Shown: positions 37,901 through 47,348, numbered from the stretch's first letter. The stretch: 64,000 nucleotides of DNA from Pseudoalteromonas viridis (GCF_017742995.1 NZ_CP072426.1:868001-932000); one strand, 5' to 3'. A program made the numbers and translations. Notes: generated by a model from the sequence alone, not told the origin.

Positions 37901-38173
37901 AAAATTTGCTGCATAAAACGAGCTAAACGCAACAGCAAAGCTCTCTGCTGTATAATTGTCTCCGCTTTCGCCACCATCCAGGATAAAAGTAACGTCGCCG
38001 GCTGTATCGAGAGAAATATCCGGTACACCACTGGCGCCATCTCTCACATCCGTTGGCGTACCTGTGCCGGAGGAATAATCCAATATCTTTTGGCCTGCCC
38101 AGATATTGCCGGAAAACAACGCTGCTGATATACCAGCCGACGTGACGGCGGTGGCAACTTTACTTAATCTCAT
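19922..38173 (-). CDS. Giant repeat adhesin with internal GlyGly-CTERM-like signal and C-terminal outer-membrane barrel
   Basis: 6083 residues, start supported by GGAGTAGTAAG before ATG. In order: signal peptide (1-26, ending IWAG); a domain to about 210; an SbsA-type Ig domain (213-335); cadherin-like and GGTD-rich calcium-type repeats (about 340-1200); Ig-like domains; 14 nearly identical 104-residue Ig-like units (about 1713-3169); many cadherin-like/tandem-95 and putative-Ig domains such as [16 protein letters not shown] (about 3200-5180); an HYR-like domain; a Calx-beta domain (about 5264-5365); a thrombospondin-3-like calcium segment [13 protein letters not shown]; and two more cadherin-like domains. 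Residues 5861-5882 (SSSGGLGG, hydrophobic stretch, RRR) look like a GlyGly-CTERM sorting signal. The frame then continues through a signal-peptide-like stretch ending NPVLA (5904) into a 179-residue beta-barrel ending in Phe. Likely a calcium-stabilised surface adhesin; the unusual C-terminus is discussed in the findings. Confidence 0.85.
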   Translation of the reverse strand: MRLSKVATAVTSAGISAALFSGNIWAGQKILDYSSGTGTPTDVRDGASGVPDISLDTAGDVTFILDGGESGDNYTAESFAVAFSSFYAANFIGNSGASATDKAYKLLENAGKHFSFDGITFVRATATDAEHRVRFTGFKDGGQTVTVDLTPPVGPGVGTTFSFTRSSDFNNALWQDIDTLIISFPDTDPASAYDSRFAIRNITVDDAPASDSTAPQFEGGTSTPNDNATNVSVSNNIIIDFDENIALSSGNITIRNVTDSSDFEVFDVASESDGTTTSPGAGRVSITSDKVYVNPTSDLTGNRTYAIRIDSGAVTDTSSNAFTGISDNTTFNFTTANTTPVVDLDTGSGSNDSSASFSEGSGAVNIASSASATDADSDTITTITISLTNDQDGASEGLNVTAAAQNALTGISGASDITLQDTISITGATATPAEVTTFLQAITYNNTSSTPNETARTVTVVINDGSASSTTRTATVSVTDVTAASSTAAGFNTSNGTNLSPAITFAGGDETLTIANASHTTGSTASGGTGTDILSVPTSTNLANLTSLSGFETLTPDSGASITLTESQHESFTTINGAGTNQFTLSSADGDGAISGDADIETYVLGAGFTFTLGGASQNVTGSSSADTVVTGSVTATGTLSGSGGTDVLQLGNGASIAGATVSGFETLTVDANASVTMTEAQHDAFSTVNGSATESITISAATDGLTAASAIETYILGAANSITLSAAGQNVTGSSGNDTINIAALTATGTLNAAGGTDTLSMSSGASIAGATVSNFENLTLASGATVSMTASQPALFGGTITAAGTETINISGDGDFTTLANVENFSVGDSSTNSRTVTVAAAGTSVTASSSTDAVTFNVGTLSYTGTLTGDGTTADTVSMSSGANISGGTLANIVNLTLASGASVTMSPAQNAAFTGTVTAAGSETITISGDGDFTTLTGIETYSVNDDTTNTRTITVTNASATIDATVSNDAITFDIAGSAFNGSLVGDPTTGDTVSASDGADVSSGGFTNIGTLSLASGATVAIDAANVANNFTTAITGAAGSETLKLMDGGTFNFTNTSVSEIENLAIGTNNIFTITLTDNFDSNGNSVTISNAAGFALAGGITLNASALSGDTINMTATDFDGNDTITGGSGTDTIRPGGGTDSMTGNAGNDNFVGDASDLNGDTITDLSVGDIITINSVTGLTTSNVRFNGTSTLQVDTNGTDFSSIEVAISLSNAPANSLDFTVADNGANTDITFITPNDVPVFSNLNGGGTFIENGSAVVIDSDVLIADTELDALDSGAGNYNNATLTIARNGGANAQDVFGNNGLLGSLTESSTFTYNSTTVGTVTTNSSGTLVLTFNTSATSAIVDSVLQNITYQNSSEAPPASVTLDYTFNDGTANSTGTNQASVTITAQNDDPTDISLDTASINQSATGAGANIGTLSTTDPDTSDSHTYTIVSSGASANGTCSADTNNGSFQINGSNLETQAALSAGSYVVCIQTSDSTTTFQKAFTITVNDDVAPNAPSTPDLDAGSDTGSSNTDNNTNDTTPTFSGTAESGSTVRLYSNQEGGGTTVIGTGTATGGNWQITTSALTAGVTHAITAKATDASSNESAASSSLSVTIDTTAPSAPGTPDLDASSDTGTSNTDNITNDTTATFTGSGPNGGAITLISSIDGTVGTGTATLGTWTITTSALSAGTHTMTARTTDTAGNTADGSGLSVTVDTSVAAVSITTPIEVDGLVNAAEDNDVLIAGSGAESGNSVTVTITDNNSSVSRTVTSDGSGNWTLSGSELDVSGLNNGTLTVSATQTDTAGNTSSAATQTITLDNTAPSAVTISTPIETDGRVNAAEDNDVLIAGSGAEAGNSVTVTITDNNSSVSRTVTADNSGNWTLSGSELDVSGLNNGTLTVSATQADTAGNTSTAATQTITLDNAAPSAVTITTPIEIDGRVNAAEDNDVLIAGSGAEAGNSVTVTITDNNSSVSRTVTADNSGNWTLSGSELDVSGLNNGTLTVSATQADTAGNTSTAATQTITLDNAAPSAVTITTPIETDGLVNAAEDNDVLIAGSGAEAGNSVTVTITDNNSSVSRTVTADNSGNWTLSGSELDVSGLNNGTLTVSATQADTAGNTSTAATQTITLDNAAPSAVTITTPIETDGLVNAAEDNDVLIAGSGAEAGNSVTVTITDNNSSVSRTVTADNSGNWTLSGSELDVSGLNNGTLTVSATQADTAGNTSTAATQTITLDNAAPSAVTITTPIETDGLVNAAEDNDVLIAGSGAEAGNSVTVTITDNNSSVSRTVTADNSGNWTLSGSELDVSGLNNGTLTVSATQADTAGNTSTAATQTITLDNAAPSAVTITTPIEIDGRVNAAEDNDVLIAGSGAEAGNSVTVTITDNNSSVSRTVTADNSGNWTLSGSELDVSGLNNGTLTVSATQADTAGNTSTAATQTITLDNAAPSAVTITTPIETDGLVNAAEDNDVLIAGSGAEAGNSVTVTITDNNSSVSRTVTADNSGNWTLSGSELDVSGLNNGTLTVSATQADTAGNNSTAATQTITLDNAAPSAVTITTPIETDGLVNAAEDNDVLIAGSGAEAGNSVTVTITDNNSSVSRTVTADNSGNWTLSGSELDVSGLNNGTLTVSATQADTAGNTSTAATQTITLDNAAPSAVTITTPIETDGLVNAAEDNDVLIAGSGAEAGNSVTVTITDNNSSVSRTVTADNSGNWTLSGSELDVSGLNNGTLTVSATQADTAGNTSTAATQTITLDNAAPSAVTITTPIETDGLVNAAEDNDVLIAGSGAEAGNSVTVTITDNNSSVSRTVTADNSGNWTLSGSELDVSGLNNGTLTVSATQADTAGNTSTAATQTITLDNAAPSAVTITTPIETDGLVNAAEDNDVLIAGSGAEAGNSVTVTITDNNSSVSRTVTADNSGNWTLSGSELDVSGLNNGTLTVSATQADTAGNTSTAATQTITLDNAAPSAVTITTPIETDGLVNAAEDNDVLIAGSGAEAGNSVTVTITDNNSSVSRTVTADNSGNWTLSGSELDVSGLNNGTLTVSATQADTAGNTSTAATQTITLDNAAPSAVTITTPIETDGLVNAAEDNDVLIAGSGAEAGNSVTVTITDNNSSVSRTVTADNSGNWTLSGSELDVSGLNNGTLTVSATQADTAGNTSSAATQTITLDNVTPSGQSVAVDQTLINRDNESALSFTLSGLEGAGTFTYQISDGTNTVSSNGATTITASSQQVTGVNVSTLNEGTLTLTVIVSDEVGNAAEGVTATVTKKYNVAPVLSGTPATSVNEDQAYSFTPTLTDSDDGDTHTFSIVNKPSWAEFSTTTGALTGTPTDSDVGTHANIQISVSDGTDQATLTAFSIEVVNTNDAPVGQAFTFTLDEEATLTVTAANGLLSTATDDDTDSGDTLTASAVSQPQFGQLTLNADGSFSYQHDGSENHSDSFTYQVTDSNNATSATQTVTLTITPVADAPTVVDDSATTNEDTAVIFDLLTNDSDPENDLVEASAAIATQPGKGSVTISNGVVTYTPNANETGQDTFTYTVKDAALNTSAAATVTVTITPVNDQPTVQNFTVSIDEDNASDAIAVRAGASDIEDGKPSGDIALATQPSKGSVAIDQEAGTLVYTPNANETGQDTFTYTITDSEGSTSESGSVSVNIGAVNDRPVVADDSVTTNEDVSVMLDILANDSDVEDQGFNGANVSLEDQGSGAGSYAKADVSILTDGTLQIAPKQDETGTFSFTYTLTDSEGLSSDAATVTVTLTPVNDAPVAVDNVAQLMEEGSFEVNVLGNDTDVDENDSFDASSVKVVRAPSSGQTQVTTAGAIIYTPNTNFSGEDTFTYTVADAAGAVSNEATVTMTVTPVNDAPVLSGTPATEVNEDSAYSFTPTATDADADTLTFSVQNLPSWASFDTTTGSITGTPTNDDVATYQGIVISATDGTETVSLTAFDITVVNTNDAPTISGTPATSVSEDAAYSFTPTASDVDVGDSLTFSIANQPAWANFDAQTGTLSGTPTNDNVGTTSDIVISVSDGTETVSLAAFSLTVTNTNDAPVISGTPATTVNEDSAYSFVPTASDVDSGDTLTFSVTNLPSWASFSTSTGSITGTPANSDVGTYQDIVISVSDGVETASLNAFAITVVNVNDAPVISGTPATSVNEDSAYSFTPVAADDDGDNLTFSIVNQPTWASFNTQTGSLSGTPTNSDVGTVSGIVISVSDGTATTSLPAFSLTVVNTNDAPEISGSPATSVNEDASYSFTPTVSDVDAGDVLVFSISNQPSWASFDTTTGTLSGTPTDANVGTDTQIVITVSDGSAQQSLSAFDIEVINTNDAPTAQDYSFGLDEGQLLTVTTMLGLLSNASDDDIDSGDSLSASAVSQPQHGVLSLNADGSFNYQHDGSESTSDSFTFRVTDAQNATSATHTVSLTINPVEDAPTAVDDSATTNEDTAVQIALLDNDSDPEGNMNAASAVVVTAPSKGSVSIVNGIATYTPATNENGQDSFTYTVADTALNTSEQATVVVTITPVNDAPVAANLTISTDEDTPSAALAVRAEATDIEDGIPTGELTLTSTPSLGLVTLDQEAGTLVYTPNTNETGEDTFTYTIADSDGLASASANITVNIGAINDRPVVGDDAVTTDEDVTVVLDILANDSDVEDQGFNGANVTLEDQGNGAGSYAKADVRILTDGTLEIAPKQDETGTFSFTYTLTDSENLTSLPATVTVTLTPVNDAPVAVNNSVELQEEGSFEVNVLGNDFDVDEGDSFDLSSVTVVQAAENGQTTVTAQGTIIYTANTNYFGNDSFTYTVKDQAGAVSNQATVSLSVTPINDAPVVEGQALSLNEDDTLLITLSGTDPDADPLTYSIVSGVSSGSLQQQSDTTWLYTPNADFNGADSFSFMANDGALDSNTATVSLTINAVNDAPVISGTPDTTVVHNTEYSFTPQASDTDGDALTFAVANLPVWAQFDTATGTLSGTPGRDDEGVYSNIVISVTDGVEQASLSPFEIAVQFVNNQPVANNMDVVVNEDGTTSFVADTSDEDGDSVTVSIERQPVSGLLVLQGNTFTYTPFGNFNGLDSFSYIANDGSLDSAAGEVKITINAVNDLPVAVNDSFVFEPQANNTYTLDVLANDTDVDAGDVLRIVGAKASVGSVSIVNGTLSYVAQADTQGLIVVNYLIEDSQKARSKATAQVRINSAPVTSLPVITVPTDVTANATGLFTKVSLGTATAVDGNGNTIPVSLVDGTTLFAPGTHFVYWEATDSQGAQSIATQNVFVNPLISLEKNSEVAEEQSHTVSVFLNGPAPSYPVTIPYTVSGTADAADHDLVDGQVVIESGTSGQINFNVFGDGVVEGNENIIITLADSLNRGAKSSTTVTIVEENVAPKVSVKVEQAGETRSLLTINDELVTVTATARDANPQDNVTLSWNSADNTLVNQSNDENTFIFSTSGLAEGIYQLTVTATDDAQPSLSSRRDIYLEVVAELQALTQIDTDGDLIPDDEEGYADSDDDGIPDFQDAITECNVMQEQAAESAQFLVEGEPGVCLRKGATVAQNETGGVQLLENELPGDGDAINIGGLFDFIATGLPQAGDTYTIVIPQRRPIPANAVYRKLKNDEWVDFDVTGGNAILSATGEPGYCPPPGSNEWTEGVTEGDWCVQLQIVDGGPNDDDGIANRSVVDPGGIAVPRTSNTLPVAVADEVTIAAGQQIIIDVLANDTDADGNVLTITGATVDFGSVRIEDNKLVYTPPATFVGVATIQYSISDGEGGTSNSQAIVNLTVNKAPTATLDVATTDDKTSLVIDVLANDTDADGDELFLVSAVATHGMATVNIDGTLTYEPKLGYSGEDVIVYQVRDSKGATSQGIVKVTVSAYQTVSVENSSSGGLGGLLVIMMSALILRRRNSKLPAYTLLTTSCLLANPVLAQQWRVEATVGQAEADYQAPASVGGLTVGAVDDTSESWSAGAFYELMPKWEVGLRYIDLGQGRLELTGQSLTPDTIHELVARATPILPEGFALQTGFEVLRHQRFRAALFLGAFDWKYQIDSTRNSKHLLQYEKEGTSAYGGITLGYDVMENTSVNVSYSYYNLSENAINEISAGISLRF
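20571..20576 (-). promoter_or_regulatory. Possible internal ribosome binding site inside the giant adhesin gene
   Basis: The codons for the Gly-Gly motif contain GGGAGG, which stands seven bases before an in-frame GTG (20563) and thirteen before ATG (20557). Starting there would give a free-standing protein of about 211-213 residues with a good signal peptide and the complete barrel. It may be chance, since Gly codons favour such strings. Confidence 0.4.
28669..33036 (-). repeat. Fourteen tandem 312-bp repeats in the giant adhesin gene
   Basis: Exactly 14 units of 312 bases (4368 bases) with no length variation, each coding one Ig-like domain of 104 residues that begins near [15 protein letters not shown]. 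The outermost unit (32725-33036) and the one next to the 3' side (28669-28980) are the most diverged; inner units differ by only a few bases. Shared variants recur at distances of 1248 and 1872 bases (4 and 6 units), pointing to block duplication. Confidence 0.95.
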
Positions 38174-38310
38174 CTTACTACTCCGTTAATTTTTCTGGTC
38201 CAGTGACATTTTATCGTTTTAATATTTACTTCAATTTCAACGCGGTTTGATGACAATCCATTGCTAAAGCAGGCCAACCCAGTGCACGGTCAGCCCAATT
38301 CCAGTACTGA

Positions 38311-38925
38311 TTAGTTACGAGGTGGGAAAACCCCGTCCGTTGCAATCAGCCAGTTAACCGGTAATACCGGGTTTAATATATTCAAAGGTGCAGAGCCACC
38401 TGTATTAGTGACAGTGACAGTTCCGCCCGCTGAACCACCACCAGATACCGTTAGCCCCTCAATAGTCGTCAGATTTGCTGACTCAAAACCTGGTTTGAAG
38501 AAGCCGTCACTATTGTTTGCTGCTATATAAGAGCTAGTATCTGGGGTTTTGGTATTTGCTCCATTGGTTGCGACCTGTAGCGTGCCACTTACCGGATTTG
38601 TGCCACCAAGCGGCGTGAAAATCGCAGTGTGAGAGTGCGCAGGCATATGAATGATCTCAATACCTACCATCTCAGTACCTTGTCTTTCACCCTGACGATA
38701 ATCCATACCACCCGGGCGCACACCCTGGCCGACGGGGCTGCGACCACGCAAGTCTGGCAATGCGTAGGTCGTACGAGCATCTCCCCCATAAATAGTCCCT
38801 ATCAGAGCAAACAACGCCTGGTTTTGTGAAATAGCCATCGTCTGGCCTAAACACATTGCAAAGTTTCTAATTGTAAAAGCACCGCCGAAGGTACCCATTG
38901 AGCCAATATACGGGTCAGTAGACAT
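38311..38925 (-). CDS. Phage-tail-collar-domain protein (microcystin-dependent-protein type)
   Basis: 204 residues, with ribosome site AGAGAGG before ATG. The N-terminal half, PYIGSMGTFGGAFTIRNFAMCLGQ...ISQNQALFALIGTIYGGD...YALPDLRGRSPVGQG, is the Tail_Collar domain of phage tail fibres and of bacterial MdpB-like proteins. The C-terminal half is Gly/Thr/Asn-rich. There is no signal peptide and no phage structural gene nearby, so it belongs to the chromosomal family of unknown function rather than a prophage. It lies 137 bases upstream of the giant adhesin gene in the same direction. Confidence 0.85.
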   Translation of the reverse strand: MSTDPYIGSMGTFGGAFTIRNFAMCLGQTMAISQNQALFALIGTIYGGDARTTYALPDLRGRSPVGQGVRPGGMDYRQGERQGTEMVGIEIIHMPAHSHTAIFTPLGGTNPVSGTLQVATNGANTKTPDTSSYIAANNSDGFFKPGFESANLTTIEGLTVSGGGSAGGTVTVTNTGGSAPLNILNPVLPVNWLIATDGVFPPRN

Positions 38926-39094
38926 ATGAATTCCTCTCTAATTCGTAAACATACCCTTTAACGATAAACGCTCAGTACCACTAAAATTCACTCAGTGGTT
39001 TATCGACTTGTTGCGAAAAGTTCGCACCTACTACTTTATTTACTGCTTTGCCTGAAAGGCATATATGTGTTGTAGAGCTATCACTGCTCAGCTA

Positions 39095-39568
39095 TTAATC
39101 AGGGTTTCCTTCTGGTAAGTGGGGCGTAAAAACAGGGGGGATGAAAAACTCAGGCAATTGCACCCTGCGCGCTTCTCCGCTCAAGACCTTGTCAAGGCAG
39201 ACTGTACCGATATCATTAATGCTGACATTGAGCTCAGCCGGATCATCGCTGTCTGCAAAACGCCAGTACAATTCTGTGGTTTTATAACGTAAGAGTGCCA
39301 TTAACGGGTAACCGTCAAATTCGCTGGGGCTATCGCAGAACCTTTCGTGACAGTCAACGAGCTTCTGTTCTCCCAAAAACTGGACTAACAAGCTTCCCAT
39401 TCCGGGTACTTCCAAAATACTGCTCTCGCCCTGTGCGACAACTATCTCGCCAGTGCCTTCAACTTTCGCAATACGCTGTCCTTCACCACTTGGTACATCG
39501 CCTCCGTTATAAGGAAACAGCGTAAGATCATAACCATATCGGTTGGTCAGATTGATCTTTATATTCAT
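39095..39568 (-). CDS. Hypothetical protein, unrecognised family
   Basis: 157 residues, no signal peptide, acidic, with beta-strand-like segments (MNIKINLTNRYGYDLTLFPYNGG) and a proline-rich end (PEFFIPPVFTPHLPEGNPD). Two Cys are close together in DCHERFC. I know no family for it. It sits between the formyltransferase and tail-collar genes in the same direction, with gaps of about 170 bases on both sides, and may belong to that gene set. Confidence 0.6.
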   Translation of the reverse strand: MNIKINLTNRYGYDLTLFPYNGGDVPSGEGQRIAKVEGTGEIVVAQGESSILEVPGMGSLLVQFLGEQKLVDCHERFCDSPSEFDGYPLMALLRYKTTELYWRFADSDDPAELNVSINDIGTVCLDKVLSGEARRVQLPEFFIPPVFTPHLPEGNPD

Positions 39569-39741
39569 ATCTATCTCGCTTCTGAGTTAAAGTTCAGAGC
39601 ATAGTTAGAAATGCAGGATAATAAGTACATCGGCCAGGCCACTCACGAGTCCTTCTCAACTAAGCTACCATTGTAAAATTTAGTACAAAGGTATCGGTTT
39701 GCAATTGATTTAGCGCATTAAAACTATCACAAACTATGTTT

Positions 39742-40716
39742 TTACATTCGCGCAGAGGAAGTAGGGGCAACGGCCAACCCAGGCTCCAACCCAAACAAAA
39801 TTGCAAAACGATAGCCATCAAAAATACCTTGCTCTGTTAATACGGTATCCAGGCGCACGGCGCCATCTTTCGTCTTAACCAACAGCCCTTTCACTCTGTC
39901 GAGCTCCAAAACGGTGCCAGGCTTAATACCCGTTAGCTGGCAATCCATGCTGCTCGCCTGCATAAGCTGCAACATACCTTCACGGAATTTAAACCGGGCA
40001 CCACCGAGCTCAGCATTGGCAGCACGAGCCAGGTTAACTATTTCACTGCTTGTATGGCGCTGCCAGTCAATCAGCAAATCTTCAACCTGAACAAATGCGG
40101 CATATCGTGGCTCACACCGTTCACCATCAATCTCAACGTCCTCGCTTTGTGCTTGCCACGTTAATGTGCCTGCCGCCTGCTGCTGGGTAAACTGCTCTAG
40201 CAAAGCAGGTACCATCTGGGCAAGCTTCTGATGCAAACACTGAGAGGTATCAAAGGGGTGAACAGGCAAATCAATGTGGGTTGCAATTGCGCCGCCATCT
40301 AATTGCTCGGTTACTTCATGAAGCGTGAGCCTGACAGTTTCTACGCCCTCTTTGAGCTGCCAAAACACCGGCATTGGACCACGATAGTCTGGCAATGCAC
40401 TCGGGTGGATATTCAGCAAACGCCCGGCAAAATAGTCGATGAGCTTAGAGCGGACTTTGTGTCTAAACAGATAAACCAAACCACTGTTAACACCCAGCCT
40501 GTCGAGTTCGGCAATCAGCGCATCGTCTGATTCGGTTTTATATTGCAGCATAGGGATTTGATGGTGGTGCAAAAATTGCTGCAACTGAACAAGATCCGGG
40601 TTTGGCTCTGCTTCAACCAACACTACGCAGCCCAGCTGACCCCTTTGCAGCAAATACTGCACCGCGGCCAAACACAAACAGCTGCCACTGAATAAGGCAT
40701 ACTTAGATTCCATCAT
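39742..40716 (-). CDS. Formyltransferase (Fmt/sugar N-formyltransferase fold)
   Basis: 324 residues; start ATG 40716 follows GGAGG in the six-base gap after the upstream gene. The catalytic region LLNIHPSALPDYRGPMPVFW...LTLHEVTEQLDGGAI holds the Asn, His and Asp of the 10-formyl-tetrahydrofolate-dependent formyltransferase family. The C-terminal 110 residues resemble the Fmt C-terminal domain. It is unlikely to be the housekeeping Met-tRNA formyltransferase, because the usual def/fmt/rsmB neighbours are missing. It is tightly coupled to a methyltransferase-like gene, so it more likely formylates an amino sugar or peptide in the same pathway. The substrate is unknown. Confidence 0.78.
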   Translation of the reverse strand: MMESKYALFSGSCLCLAAVQYLLQRGQLGCVVLVEAEPNPDLVQLQQFLHHHQIPMLQYKTESDDALIAELDRLGVNSGLVYLFRHKVRSKLIDYFAGRLLNIHPSALPDYRGPMPVFWQLKEGVETVRLTLHEVTEQLDGGAIATHIDLPVHPFDTSQCLHQKLAQMVPALLEQFTQQQAAGTLTWQAQSEDVEIDGERCEPRYAAFVQVEDLLIDWQRHTSSEIVNLARAANAELGGARFKFREGMLQLMQASSMDCQLTGIKPGTVLELDRVKGLLVKTKDGAVRLDTVLTEQGIFDGYRFAILFGLEPGLAVAPTSSARM

Positions 40717-40722
40717 TGCCTC

Positions 40723-41961
40723 CTATACTTTAACGGGCACAAACCCAGGCATACCGCTGAGCTGGTAATAAAATTGGACCGTGTCACCGCTGTTGGCCAC
40801 AAAGTGCATATGGTCGAGCTCTCTGGGCTTTGCATCAACATAAAAGCTCATGTCTGGCTTAGGATGCGTAATGCCTGAATCGTACTGATCCAGCCCTTCG
40901 CCATCAAACGTGGTGATCTGCGCATACACGGCCAGAATACGCTCAGACATATCCTCTACCCCGGTTGGCAAAGTAATGGTATTAGCTGAAACCACCCGGA
41001 CCCCATCCTCCAGTGCCAATTCCTGCATCTGCAACAATGCTGATTTGTCGATACGCATCAACTCTCCCAGTTCCACCCGCTCCTGCAAAGCACCGTCTTG
41101 CAAGTGCGCGGAGTGACAATATTCCGCGTCTTTCCATTGCTGATTAAATTCAGTTTCGCCGTGAACCATCATGCCCTTAATAGACACAGAGTGCGGGATC
41201 ATCCAGCCATCTAACGCCAAAAACTTCACTAAATGCTTTGCAATCGCCAGCTGGCCTTCGCGTGTAAAACCATGCTGCATCGCCTCGAGCACAAGCAAGT
41301 CAATGCTCTCTTGCGGCTCATAGGTTGTAGCGTCTTCTTCTATTATGTCGGCAACAAATTCTCCTAACTGTAAATCACTAATCAGTTGTCTTAGTGAGAC
41401 AATGGCGCCCGGGTGAGTGTCAACAAACAACACCTTAATTTGTTCACCGTTAAACACATGCTGGTCTTTGTAATAGCTGAGCAGCGGTAACAGCAAGGGC
41501 GCGAACGGGCCGCAGGCAGGGTACAAGATAGTGATAGACTTTTTATGAGACAACATGCCACGAACGGCTTTATCTATGCCTTTTACATACCCCTGAATAC
41601 GATAGATGTCTTTGATTGTATGGCGGCAGTTGATTGGCGACATAATCAACCCGGTGGGAGAGATGTACTGTCGTGTTAGTAGCTCTTCGCTGAGCTGTGC
41701 TTGTGTCATTGACTGCACAGCCTGTTCGTACATGGCCTCAAATGCAGCACTCAGTTGAGCGTGAGTGGCCTGAGTGGAGCTAAAAATGAGTGCCATCGCC
41801 TCAGTGAAGCTTTGGGTGAGGGCTTGTTGCCGCTGGGCGGTGGTGAGTTTAGCCTTGAGCAAAGACTCAAGCTGGTTACGAACAGTATGTTTTAATAATT
41901 GGTCGACTTTTGGGTCTGCATAATCTGCGGTTGTCACAGAATGCGTCTGATGTTTTTCCAT
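40723..41961 (-). CDS. SAM-dependent-methyltransferase-like protein
   Basis: 412 residues. Residues about 160-300 look like a class I methyltransferase: ITILYPACGPFAPLLLPLL as the SAM loop, KVLFVDTHPGAI as the acidic strand after it, IIEEDATTYEP, and LLVLEAMQHGFTREGQ in the place of the catalytic strand, somewhat like protein-arginine-methyltransferase-type cores. The helical N-terminal 130 residues and the beta-rich C-terminal 120 are not recognised. Its stop is six bases before the formyltransferase start, so the two proteins probably work together. Confidence 0.65.
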   Translation of the reverse strand: MEKHQTHSVTTADYADPKVDQLLKHTVRNQLESLLKAKLTTAQRQQALTQSFTEAMALIFSSTQATHAQLSAAFEAMYEQAVQSMTQAQLSEELLTRQYISPTGLIMSPINCRHTIKDIYRIQGYVKGIDKAVRGMLSHKKSITILYPACGPFAPLLLPLLSYYKDQHVFNGEQIKVLFVDTHPGAIVSLRQLISDLQLGEFVADIIEEDATTYEPQESIDLLVLEAMQHGFTREGQLAIAKHLVKFLALDGWMIPHSVSIKGMMVHGETEFNQQWKDAEYCHSAHLQDGALQERVELGELMRIDKSALLQMQELALEDGVRVVSANTITLPTGVEDMSERILAVYAQITTFDGEGLDQYDSGITHPKPDMSFYVDAKPRELDHMHFVANSGDTVQFYYQLSGMPGFVPVKV

Positions 41962-42055
41962 CGGCGCTACCTAAGTATGATAATTCCATAATTACAAGGC
42001 ACTAAGAGAAGCGAAACCGCAAGCCCTCAGCACCTGTCAGCGTTCATGATTCAGT

Positions 42056-42784
42056 CTAGTTGAGTGCCATTAATTTGCGAATTTCTTTATTAAAAATCCA
42101 TTTTCTGTCGCCCAGCTGCCCGCCACTGACAACAACATCTTGTGTACCATCCAGTGATCTGTAAAAAGGCTGCTTTGCGAGTCGTGTCTGGCCGTAGGTG
42201 TACAAAAACGCACCATTATTGTTGAACACTTTGATGCTGTGGGTGCCCATTTCCAGAATGTGCAAATGGCCATGCGCATCAAGCGTAATGCTTTTAGGTC
42301 CGTTTAGCTGCTCAACCATATCAATACCAAACTCGCCAATCTGGCCGAGTTTTTCACCGTAAAAACTCGCTACGGTAATGTGATGATTGCCATGAGCAAT
42401 CAGGTAAACCAGCTGCTGCGAAGGCTCGATAGCAAAATCACTGACTATATCAACCCCTACCGGCAGAGCGATTGCCCCTTGCTGATTGCCATAAGCATCA
42501 AACACCGCAATCTCTTTGCTCATTTCGAAGTAAACATACAGTAATTCGCCGTAGCGCCTGCTAACGGACGGCTTAAGTGTTAAGGTAACCTGTTCGCCAC
42601 TGGGCGCCTGCACAGACATTTTTGGTGCCGTAAGGCCCAGTTTATCTAATGTGCCGGCATCAACACGCTGAGTATCTTGTTTAGAAAATGTAAATGTACT
42701 GGTGTTAGCGGCGAATGCACTGACGGGCAGTACACCACTGGCACATAAGAGCGAGCCTGATTTAAGAAAAGTACGACGTTCCAT
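42056..42784 (-). CDS. Tat-exported NHL-type beta-propeller protein
   Basis: 242 residues. The N-terminus MERRTFLKSGSLLCASGVLPVSAFA has a twin-arginine motif (RRTFLK), a hydrophobic stretch and an Ala-x-Ala cleavage site, so export should be by Tat as a folded protein. The rest shows repeated strand patterns (ITLDAHGHLHILEMGTHSIKVFNNNGAFLYTYG) typical of NHL/six-bladed propellers, though short, with about four blades visible. It is 94 bases upstream of the methyltransferase-like gene in the same direction and is probably the first gene of that set. The function is unknown. Confidence 0.72.
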   Translation of the reverse strand: MERRTFLKSGSLLCASGVLPVSAFAANTSTFTFSKQDTQRVDAGTLDKLGLTAPKMSVQAPSGEQVTLTLKPSVSRRYGELLYVYFEMSKEIAVFDAYGNQQGAIALPVGVDIVSDFAIEPSQQLVYLIAHGNHHITVASFYGEKLGQIGEFGIDMVEQLNGPKSITLDAHGHLHILEMGTHSIKVFNNNGAFLYTYGQTRLAKQPFYRSLDGTQDVVVSGGQLGDRKWIFNKEIRKLMALN

Positions 42785-43249
42785 CTATAAATACCTTTAA
42801 CTACCAAAAAGCCAGTAGATTATTACAAACTGCTGAATAATTAGACATTACACGACATTACACGACATTACATCGCAAGCCAACCCTACCAATTAAGTAC
42901 CAACAGGCAAGATAAACATAGGAATTTATAACTTTTAAACCATTATTTTTGTCAACCCTCAGCCAGAAGCATTTGACCCTCTATTGATAATCGGTAAAGA
43001 TTACCAGCAGAGAACAACAGCATGCTCAGACTGTTCAGTAACGCTTGATATTGTTGAATTTTACTCAAGTAACGTGATTGGTTGCCGATAATCAATACGA
43101 CCTTCATCTTTGTGAAATCTGTCTGATGTCAAATAAAGCCATGCTAATGGCAAGAATGTTGAAAAAACATTGTAATAATCGTAATTCTTAACAATAATTT
43201 AGAGCTTAGGTTCGAGCCCTGTTAACAAATTAGATAAAAATAAAAGACT
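42785..43249. other. Divergent intergenic region upstream of the TOMM locus
   Basis: 465 AT-rich bases between the Tat-propeller gene (minus) and the kinase gene (plus); promoters for both must lie here. It contains the 10-bp direct repeat listed separately and a small inverted repeat GGTAA-AGA-TTACC at 42993-43005. No RNA gene or coding frame was recognised. Confidence 0.5.
42844..42873. repeat. Three direct 10-bp repeats (GACATTACAC)
   Basis: Three adjacent copies of GACATTACAC, the third ending in T instead of C, about 60 bases upstream of the Tat-propeller start codon. One turn of the helix per unit would suit iterons for a regulator; slippage is the simpler explanation. Confidence 0.7.
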
Positions 43250-46200
43250 ATGCCACTAACTCAATTTTCTGATCCTTACATTCAGGATCGCTTTCAGTCG
43301 ACACAATACGAGCTCATCCACAAGATAGGCGAAGGCGGTTTTGGTAAGGTATACAAAGCAAAGAATAAAAACACCGATCAGCTAGTGGCAATCAAGTTTC
43401 TGGCACTTGAGCCACATCTGGACGAAGCCAAAAAGCACCGCTACATTGAGCGATTCAAACGTGAAACCTCGCTCAGCAGCCAATTGCAACACCCGCACAT
43501 TGTGCGACTGCTGGACAAAGGACAGGTAGACGAAAACCTGCTGTACGGCGTGTTTGAATATGTGGAAGGCCAATCCCTGCGCGAACATCTTATTCAGGAA
43601 GGCGCGTTAGATGCAGTCGATGCCACCGACATTATGTTGCAGGTACTGGATGCCCTGATCCATGCACACCAAAAAGGCATAGTCCACCGGGATATTAAAC
43701 CCGCCAACATCATGCTGACGCAGGCAGGCGCAAAAACCTACGCTAAGATCCTCGACTTTGGTATCGGCACGCTCAGCCAGGAAAGCCGCCATCAGGACTT
43801 CGCCACACTCACACTCACCCAGGAAACCCTGGGTACGCCTTCTTACAGCGCGCCCGAGCAACTGCGTGGTGAACCAGCCTCAGCCAAAACCGATATCTAT
43901 GTTTGGGGCCTGGTCTTTTTAGAATGCCTGACTGGTTTACCGGCCGTGACCGGCTCCAGCATTGCCTCGATTTACCACAAGCAGTTGAGCGATGTACATA
44001 TTCCACTACCCAGTGCCTTGCTTGGCCACCCGTTATCGGGATTATTACGTCGTGTGCTACAAAAGAATGCCACAGAGCGGGTGATCTCAGGGGAAGAGGC
44101 ATTCAGTGAACTAAACTCTATGAATGTGTCGAACCTGGTGGGCGTACTGGCAGATGTACAGGCGCAACATGGTTACGACGATGCCACTGTGGTGCTGCGC
44201 ACCGACGACCCAAGCCATCCCGGCCAGCAGGATTACACCACGCTGACAGAGCGCAAACAGATCACCGTTATGGCACTGCGTCTCAGTGCTAAAATGCTCG
44301 ATGAGAACACCAAAGATTTGGATGTCATCGACACCCTGTTTAAGTCGCAGCGCAACACCTGCATTGATATTGCCACCCGCTTTGGTGCCTATCATGTGGG
44401 CAATCTGGCCGATACTGCGCTGTTCTACTTTGGCTACCCCGTTGCCAGCGACAACGACACCCGACTAAGCGCACGTACCGCGCTAGATGTGATCAGTGAA
44501 CTGGGTAAGCGTAATGCGCTGATGCAGGAAGCCCACGGTGTACAACTCAATGCCCATATTGGCTTGCACTCAGGTATTTTTGTCACTTATGCCAATGCCG
44601 TACCAGAAGGCCATGTTGCCAACACAGCCATGCAACTGGCTCGCCTGGCGGGTGAACGTCAGATTTTGTGTACCGCAGAGTCCCGCGCCATTCTTGAGCC
44701 ATACAGTGAGTTCGATTATTTCGACAATATGCAGCTGGGTATGGCGTTTGAACAGCAAGCCATTTATAACCTCAAGGGCGAAAAACGTGTAGAAGCCTTT
44801 GGCTTTATGCGTGGTACACGCCATCATCACAAGCTGATTGGCCGCCAGAGTGAACTGGACAAAACCCTGTCTATCATTAATAACGAGCAACAAACCACCC
44901 GGGTTGCCCATATTTACGGTGAAGCCGGCATTGGTAAGTCGCGGTTATTGCAAGAAATTCGTGCCAACGCCGGCAAATACCAGCACCTGGTTGCCCAGTG
45001 TTTGCCCGAGCACCAGAACAACGCGCTCTACCCTGTTCTGACGCTGGTACGTTACCTGTTTAACACCAGCAATCTCAGCAATACCGAGGTTATAGACCTG
45101 TTCGTATCGCTGCTAAATGAACAGGACAGTACACTCAATACAGAGACCATTTTGCCTATCCTGCTGGTGTGGCTGAACATTGAGTTACCCGAAGACATGC
45201 AGCCATCGTCACTGGCGCCGGACGCACAAAAAGAGCTGCTGTTCAAAGGCCTGAGCGCCCTGCTGCTGTCGCACAAATTCAGCCTCAGCAATCATAAGCT
45301 GTACATCATAGAAGACATTCACTGGGCAGACTCCACTACTTTGGAGTTTATCCACCACTTTGCAGCCAACCTTGGCGATGGCAGCGTGCTGATCAGCACC
45401 TCGCGCCAGCCTAAGCCAGACAGCCTGCACGACCTGACATTGCTGGAGCTGGAGCTTCATAAGCTCACCGCCAAAGCAACCGAAGACTTTATCGAGCAAC
45501 TGTTCGAAGGCAAAGCCGTTTCGAAAAACGTACGCGACATCCTGGTCAGCCGCACCGACGGTATCCCGCTGTTTATCGAAGAGCTGGTTGATATGCTGAA
45601 ACAAAAAGCACTGGTCAGCGAGCAAAGCGGCGAAGTCAACTTCGTCAGCCCGGATAAACTCGATCAGGTCCCCAGCAGCCTGCGCGAATCACTACAGCAA
45701 AAACTCGACAGCCTGGTACACGCTAAGGAAACCGCACAGCTCGCCGCCACCATAGGCCGCGAATTCGAATACGACCTGCTCGTCGCCGCGTCATCGCTCA
45801 GCGAAGATCAGATCCAAAACGACCTGAATGAACTGATCGAGAAAGACCTCATCATTCAACAACGCCGGGTTGAAAATGATAGCTATATCTTTAAACACGC
45901 GCTGGTGAGAGATGCGGCTTATGGGAGTATGTCAACTGATCACTTAAAAGGGTTTCACAAATCGGTCGCAGATACATTAATTAAGTACTTCCCTCAAAAA
46001 TCAGCTCAGTTCCCTCTCTCAATTGCTAAGCACTTTGCAAGTGCTGAGCTATATGAAGAGGCCGTCAACTACGGAAATATAGCTATTGGGGATTTAGGAA
46101 GAATATCTTTTAACTTCGAAGCAATCGAACTCAGTTCGTATATCTCTAGCTGGGTTGATAAAGTACAAATTCCTCAAAATAGAGCTGCATTACAACTTAA

Positions 46201-47338
46201 AATAAACAATACATTATTACCAATCAGGACTATATTTGACGGGTGGGGAAGCCATGTAATACATGATTTAGCCAATCAAAACATAAGCTTGATAGAAAGT
46301 ATTGAAGAGCCATCGCACATCATCTCCATGGAAACGCTTAAAGCATGTAAGGAAAAAGCTCTATGGACAAACTTGTTTTATTTTCATCTTCAAGCAAACC
46401 GTCAAAAAGCAAGGTTATTAGGTGAAGAACTACTAGAATATGCTCTCAATGAGAAAAACCGCCAATTTGAAATAACAACCCGCACATTACTTGGTCAAGC
46501 GTGCTTTTTTGATGCTGACTTCGAGATTGCAAAAACGCACTTTGAAACAGTATTGTCGCTCTACGACGAGCAGAAGGATTCTAGGCTTTTCATGGAATTC
46601 GCAATAGATCCTTATCTGTTTTCCTCTGGAAATCTGCTCTGTATAGAATCCTTGATGGGCGATCACAGTAAAAGTGAGCGCTACCTGCAACTATGTATGC
46701 GCTATGCAAAAGCAACTGATAACATCGCCAACATAATTACAGCTTATACGTTCGGCACGTGCATGTATTATGTATTTGGCTCGAAAGAAAAGATGAAACA
46801 ATCGACACAAGAGGCGTTTGATATTTACGGGGACAAAATCAAAAGCGCATGGGTTCATCGATATTTTCTTATAATGAGGGATTGGGGCCATAATGAATAT
46901 GAAACTGCAGAAAAAATAGTCCAAGAAGAACTTGCAGGAGGCCAAAGTGGATTTCTTTCTTGGTATGAACCTTCGTTAGCCGAAACTTATATCAGCACCA
47001 AACAGTATGAGAAAGCGATTCACTTACTCTCAGAGTCAATAAACAGACAACAGCAATCCAATGAAGTCTGTATTTTACCTATTGCACTACGGTTACTTGC
47101 AAAAGCGACTCACTTGCTAAAGAACACTCAGAACGAGCAAAGTGAAGCCTTATTTGAAAAAGCGCTAACACTGTCTCGAGAACATAAAACAGAATGGCTG
47201 ATAACCCTAATAATTAACGATATGCAAATGCTCGGGTATGGAAACCGTGAACTATTAGAAAGTCAAATATCAGCATTAAAGTCTACTAACAACTTTAATA
47301 CTGAAAGTGTAACTGGATTAATTAACGATAACTTTTAA
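43250..47338 (+). CDS. TOMM-system kinase/cyclase-like fusion: Ser/Thr kinase, cyclase homology domain, AAA ATPase, TPR
   Basis: 1362 residues. The kinase domain (about 20-290) has glycine loop GEGGFGKV, Lys49 in VAIKF, catalytic HRDIKPANI (Asp148), DFG (169-171) and APE (201-203), so it should be active. A class III nucleotide-cyclase homology domain (about 338-490) keeps the fold, but the first metal-binding Asp is not seen (ITVMALRLS), so cyclase activity is doubtful. An ATPase domain follows with Walker A GEAGIGKS (557-564) and Walker B-like LYIIED (684-689). The C-terminal 450 residues are TPR-like helices. This order is that of the TOMM_kin_cyc family found beside YcaO-type peptide-modifying genes, and a YcaO gene lies downstream. 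The 3' third is clearly more AT-rich than the 5' part. Confidence 0.85.
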   Translation: MPLTQFSDPYIQDRFQSTQYELIHKIGEGGFGKVYKAKNKNTDQLVAIKFLALEPHLDEAKKHRYIERFKRETSLSSQLQHPHIVRLLDKGQVDENLLYGVFEYVEGQSLREHLIQEGALDAVDATDIMLQVLDALIHAHQKGIVHRDIKPANIMLTQAGAKTYAKILDFGIGTLSQESRHQDFATLTLTQETLGTPSYSAPEQLRGEPASAKTDIYVWGLVFLECLTGLPAVTGSSIASIYHKQLSDVHIPLPSALLGHPLSGLLRRVLQKNATERVISGEEAFSELNSMNVSNLVGVLADVQAQHGYDDATVVLRTDDPSHPGQQDYTTLTERKQITVMALRLSAKMLDENTKDLDVIDTLFKSQRNTCIDIATRFGAYHVGNLADTALFYFGYPVASDNDTRLSARTALDVISELGKRNALMQEAHGVQLNAHIGLHSGIFVTYANAVPEGHVANTAMQLARLAGERQILCTAESRAILEPYSEFDYFDNMQLGMAFEQQAIYNLKGEKRVEAFGFMRGTRHHHKLIGRQSELDKTLSIINNEQQTTRVAHIYGEAGIGKSRLLQEIRANAGKYQHLVAQCLPEHQNNALYPVLTLVRYLFNTSNLSNTEVIDLFVSLLNEQDSTLNTETILPILLVWLNIELPEDMQPSSLAPDAQKELLFKGLSALLLSHKFSLSNHKLYIIEDIHWADSTTLEFIHHFAANLGDGSVLISTSRQPKPDSLHDLTLLELELHKLTAKATEDFIEQLFEGKAVSKNVRDILVSRTDGIPLFIEELVDMLKQKALVSEQSGEVNFVSPDKLDQVPSSLRESLQQKLDSLVHAKETAQLAATIGREFEYDLLVAASSLSEDQIQNDLNELIEKDLIIQQRRVENDSYIFKHALVRDAAYGSMSTDHLKGFHKSVADTLIKYFPQKSAQFPLSIAKHFASAELYEEAVNYGNIAIGDLGRISFNFEAIELSSYISSWVDKVQIPQNRAALQLKINNTLLPIRTIFDGWGSHVIHDLANQNISLIESIEEPSHIISMETLKACKEKALWTNLFYFHLQANRQKARLLGEELLEYALNEKNRQFEITTRTLLGQACFFDADFEIAKTHFETVLSLYDEQKDSRLFMEFAIDPYLFSSGNLLCIESLMGDHSKSERYLQLCMRYAKATDNIANIITAYTFGTCMYYVFGSKEKMKQSTQEAFDIYGDKIKSAWVHRYFLIMRDWGHNEYETAEKIVQEELAGGQSGFLSWYEPSLAETYISTKQYEKAIHLLSESINRQQQSNEVCILPIALRLLAKATHLLKNTQNEQSEALFEKALTLSREHKTEWLITLIINDMQMLGYGNRELLESQISALKSTNNFNTESVTGLINDNF

Positions 47339-47348
47339 GGAGTTAACC

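Noticed and set aside
36200..38000. Toxin or RTX protein with type I secretion
   Set aside because: GG-rich repeats exist near the N-terminus, but the protein begins with a Sec signal peptide and ends in a barrel, and no type I secretion genes are nearby.
38311..38925. Prophage or phage-tail-like particle suggested by the tail-collar gene
   Set aside because: No other phage structural, lysis or integrase genes are present; single tail-collar genes are common on chromosomes.
39742..40716. Housekeeping Met-tRNA formyltransferase (fmt)
   Set aside because: The catalytic residues fit the superfamily, but the neighbours (methyltransferase-like and tail-collar genes) are not those of fmt, and the N-terminal sequence departs from it.
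43250..47338. Assembly artefact joining two genes at the composition break in the kinase gene
   Set aside because: The frame is continuous and the ATPase-to-TPR order is that expected for the family, so recombination is the simpler reading, though resequencing could confirm.
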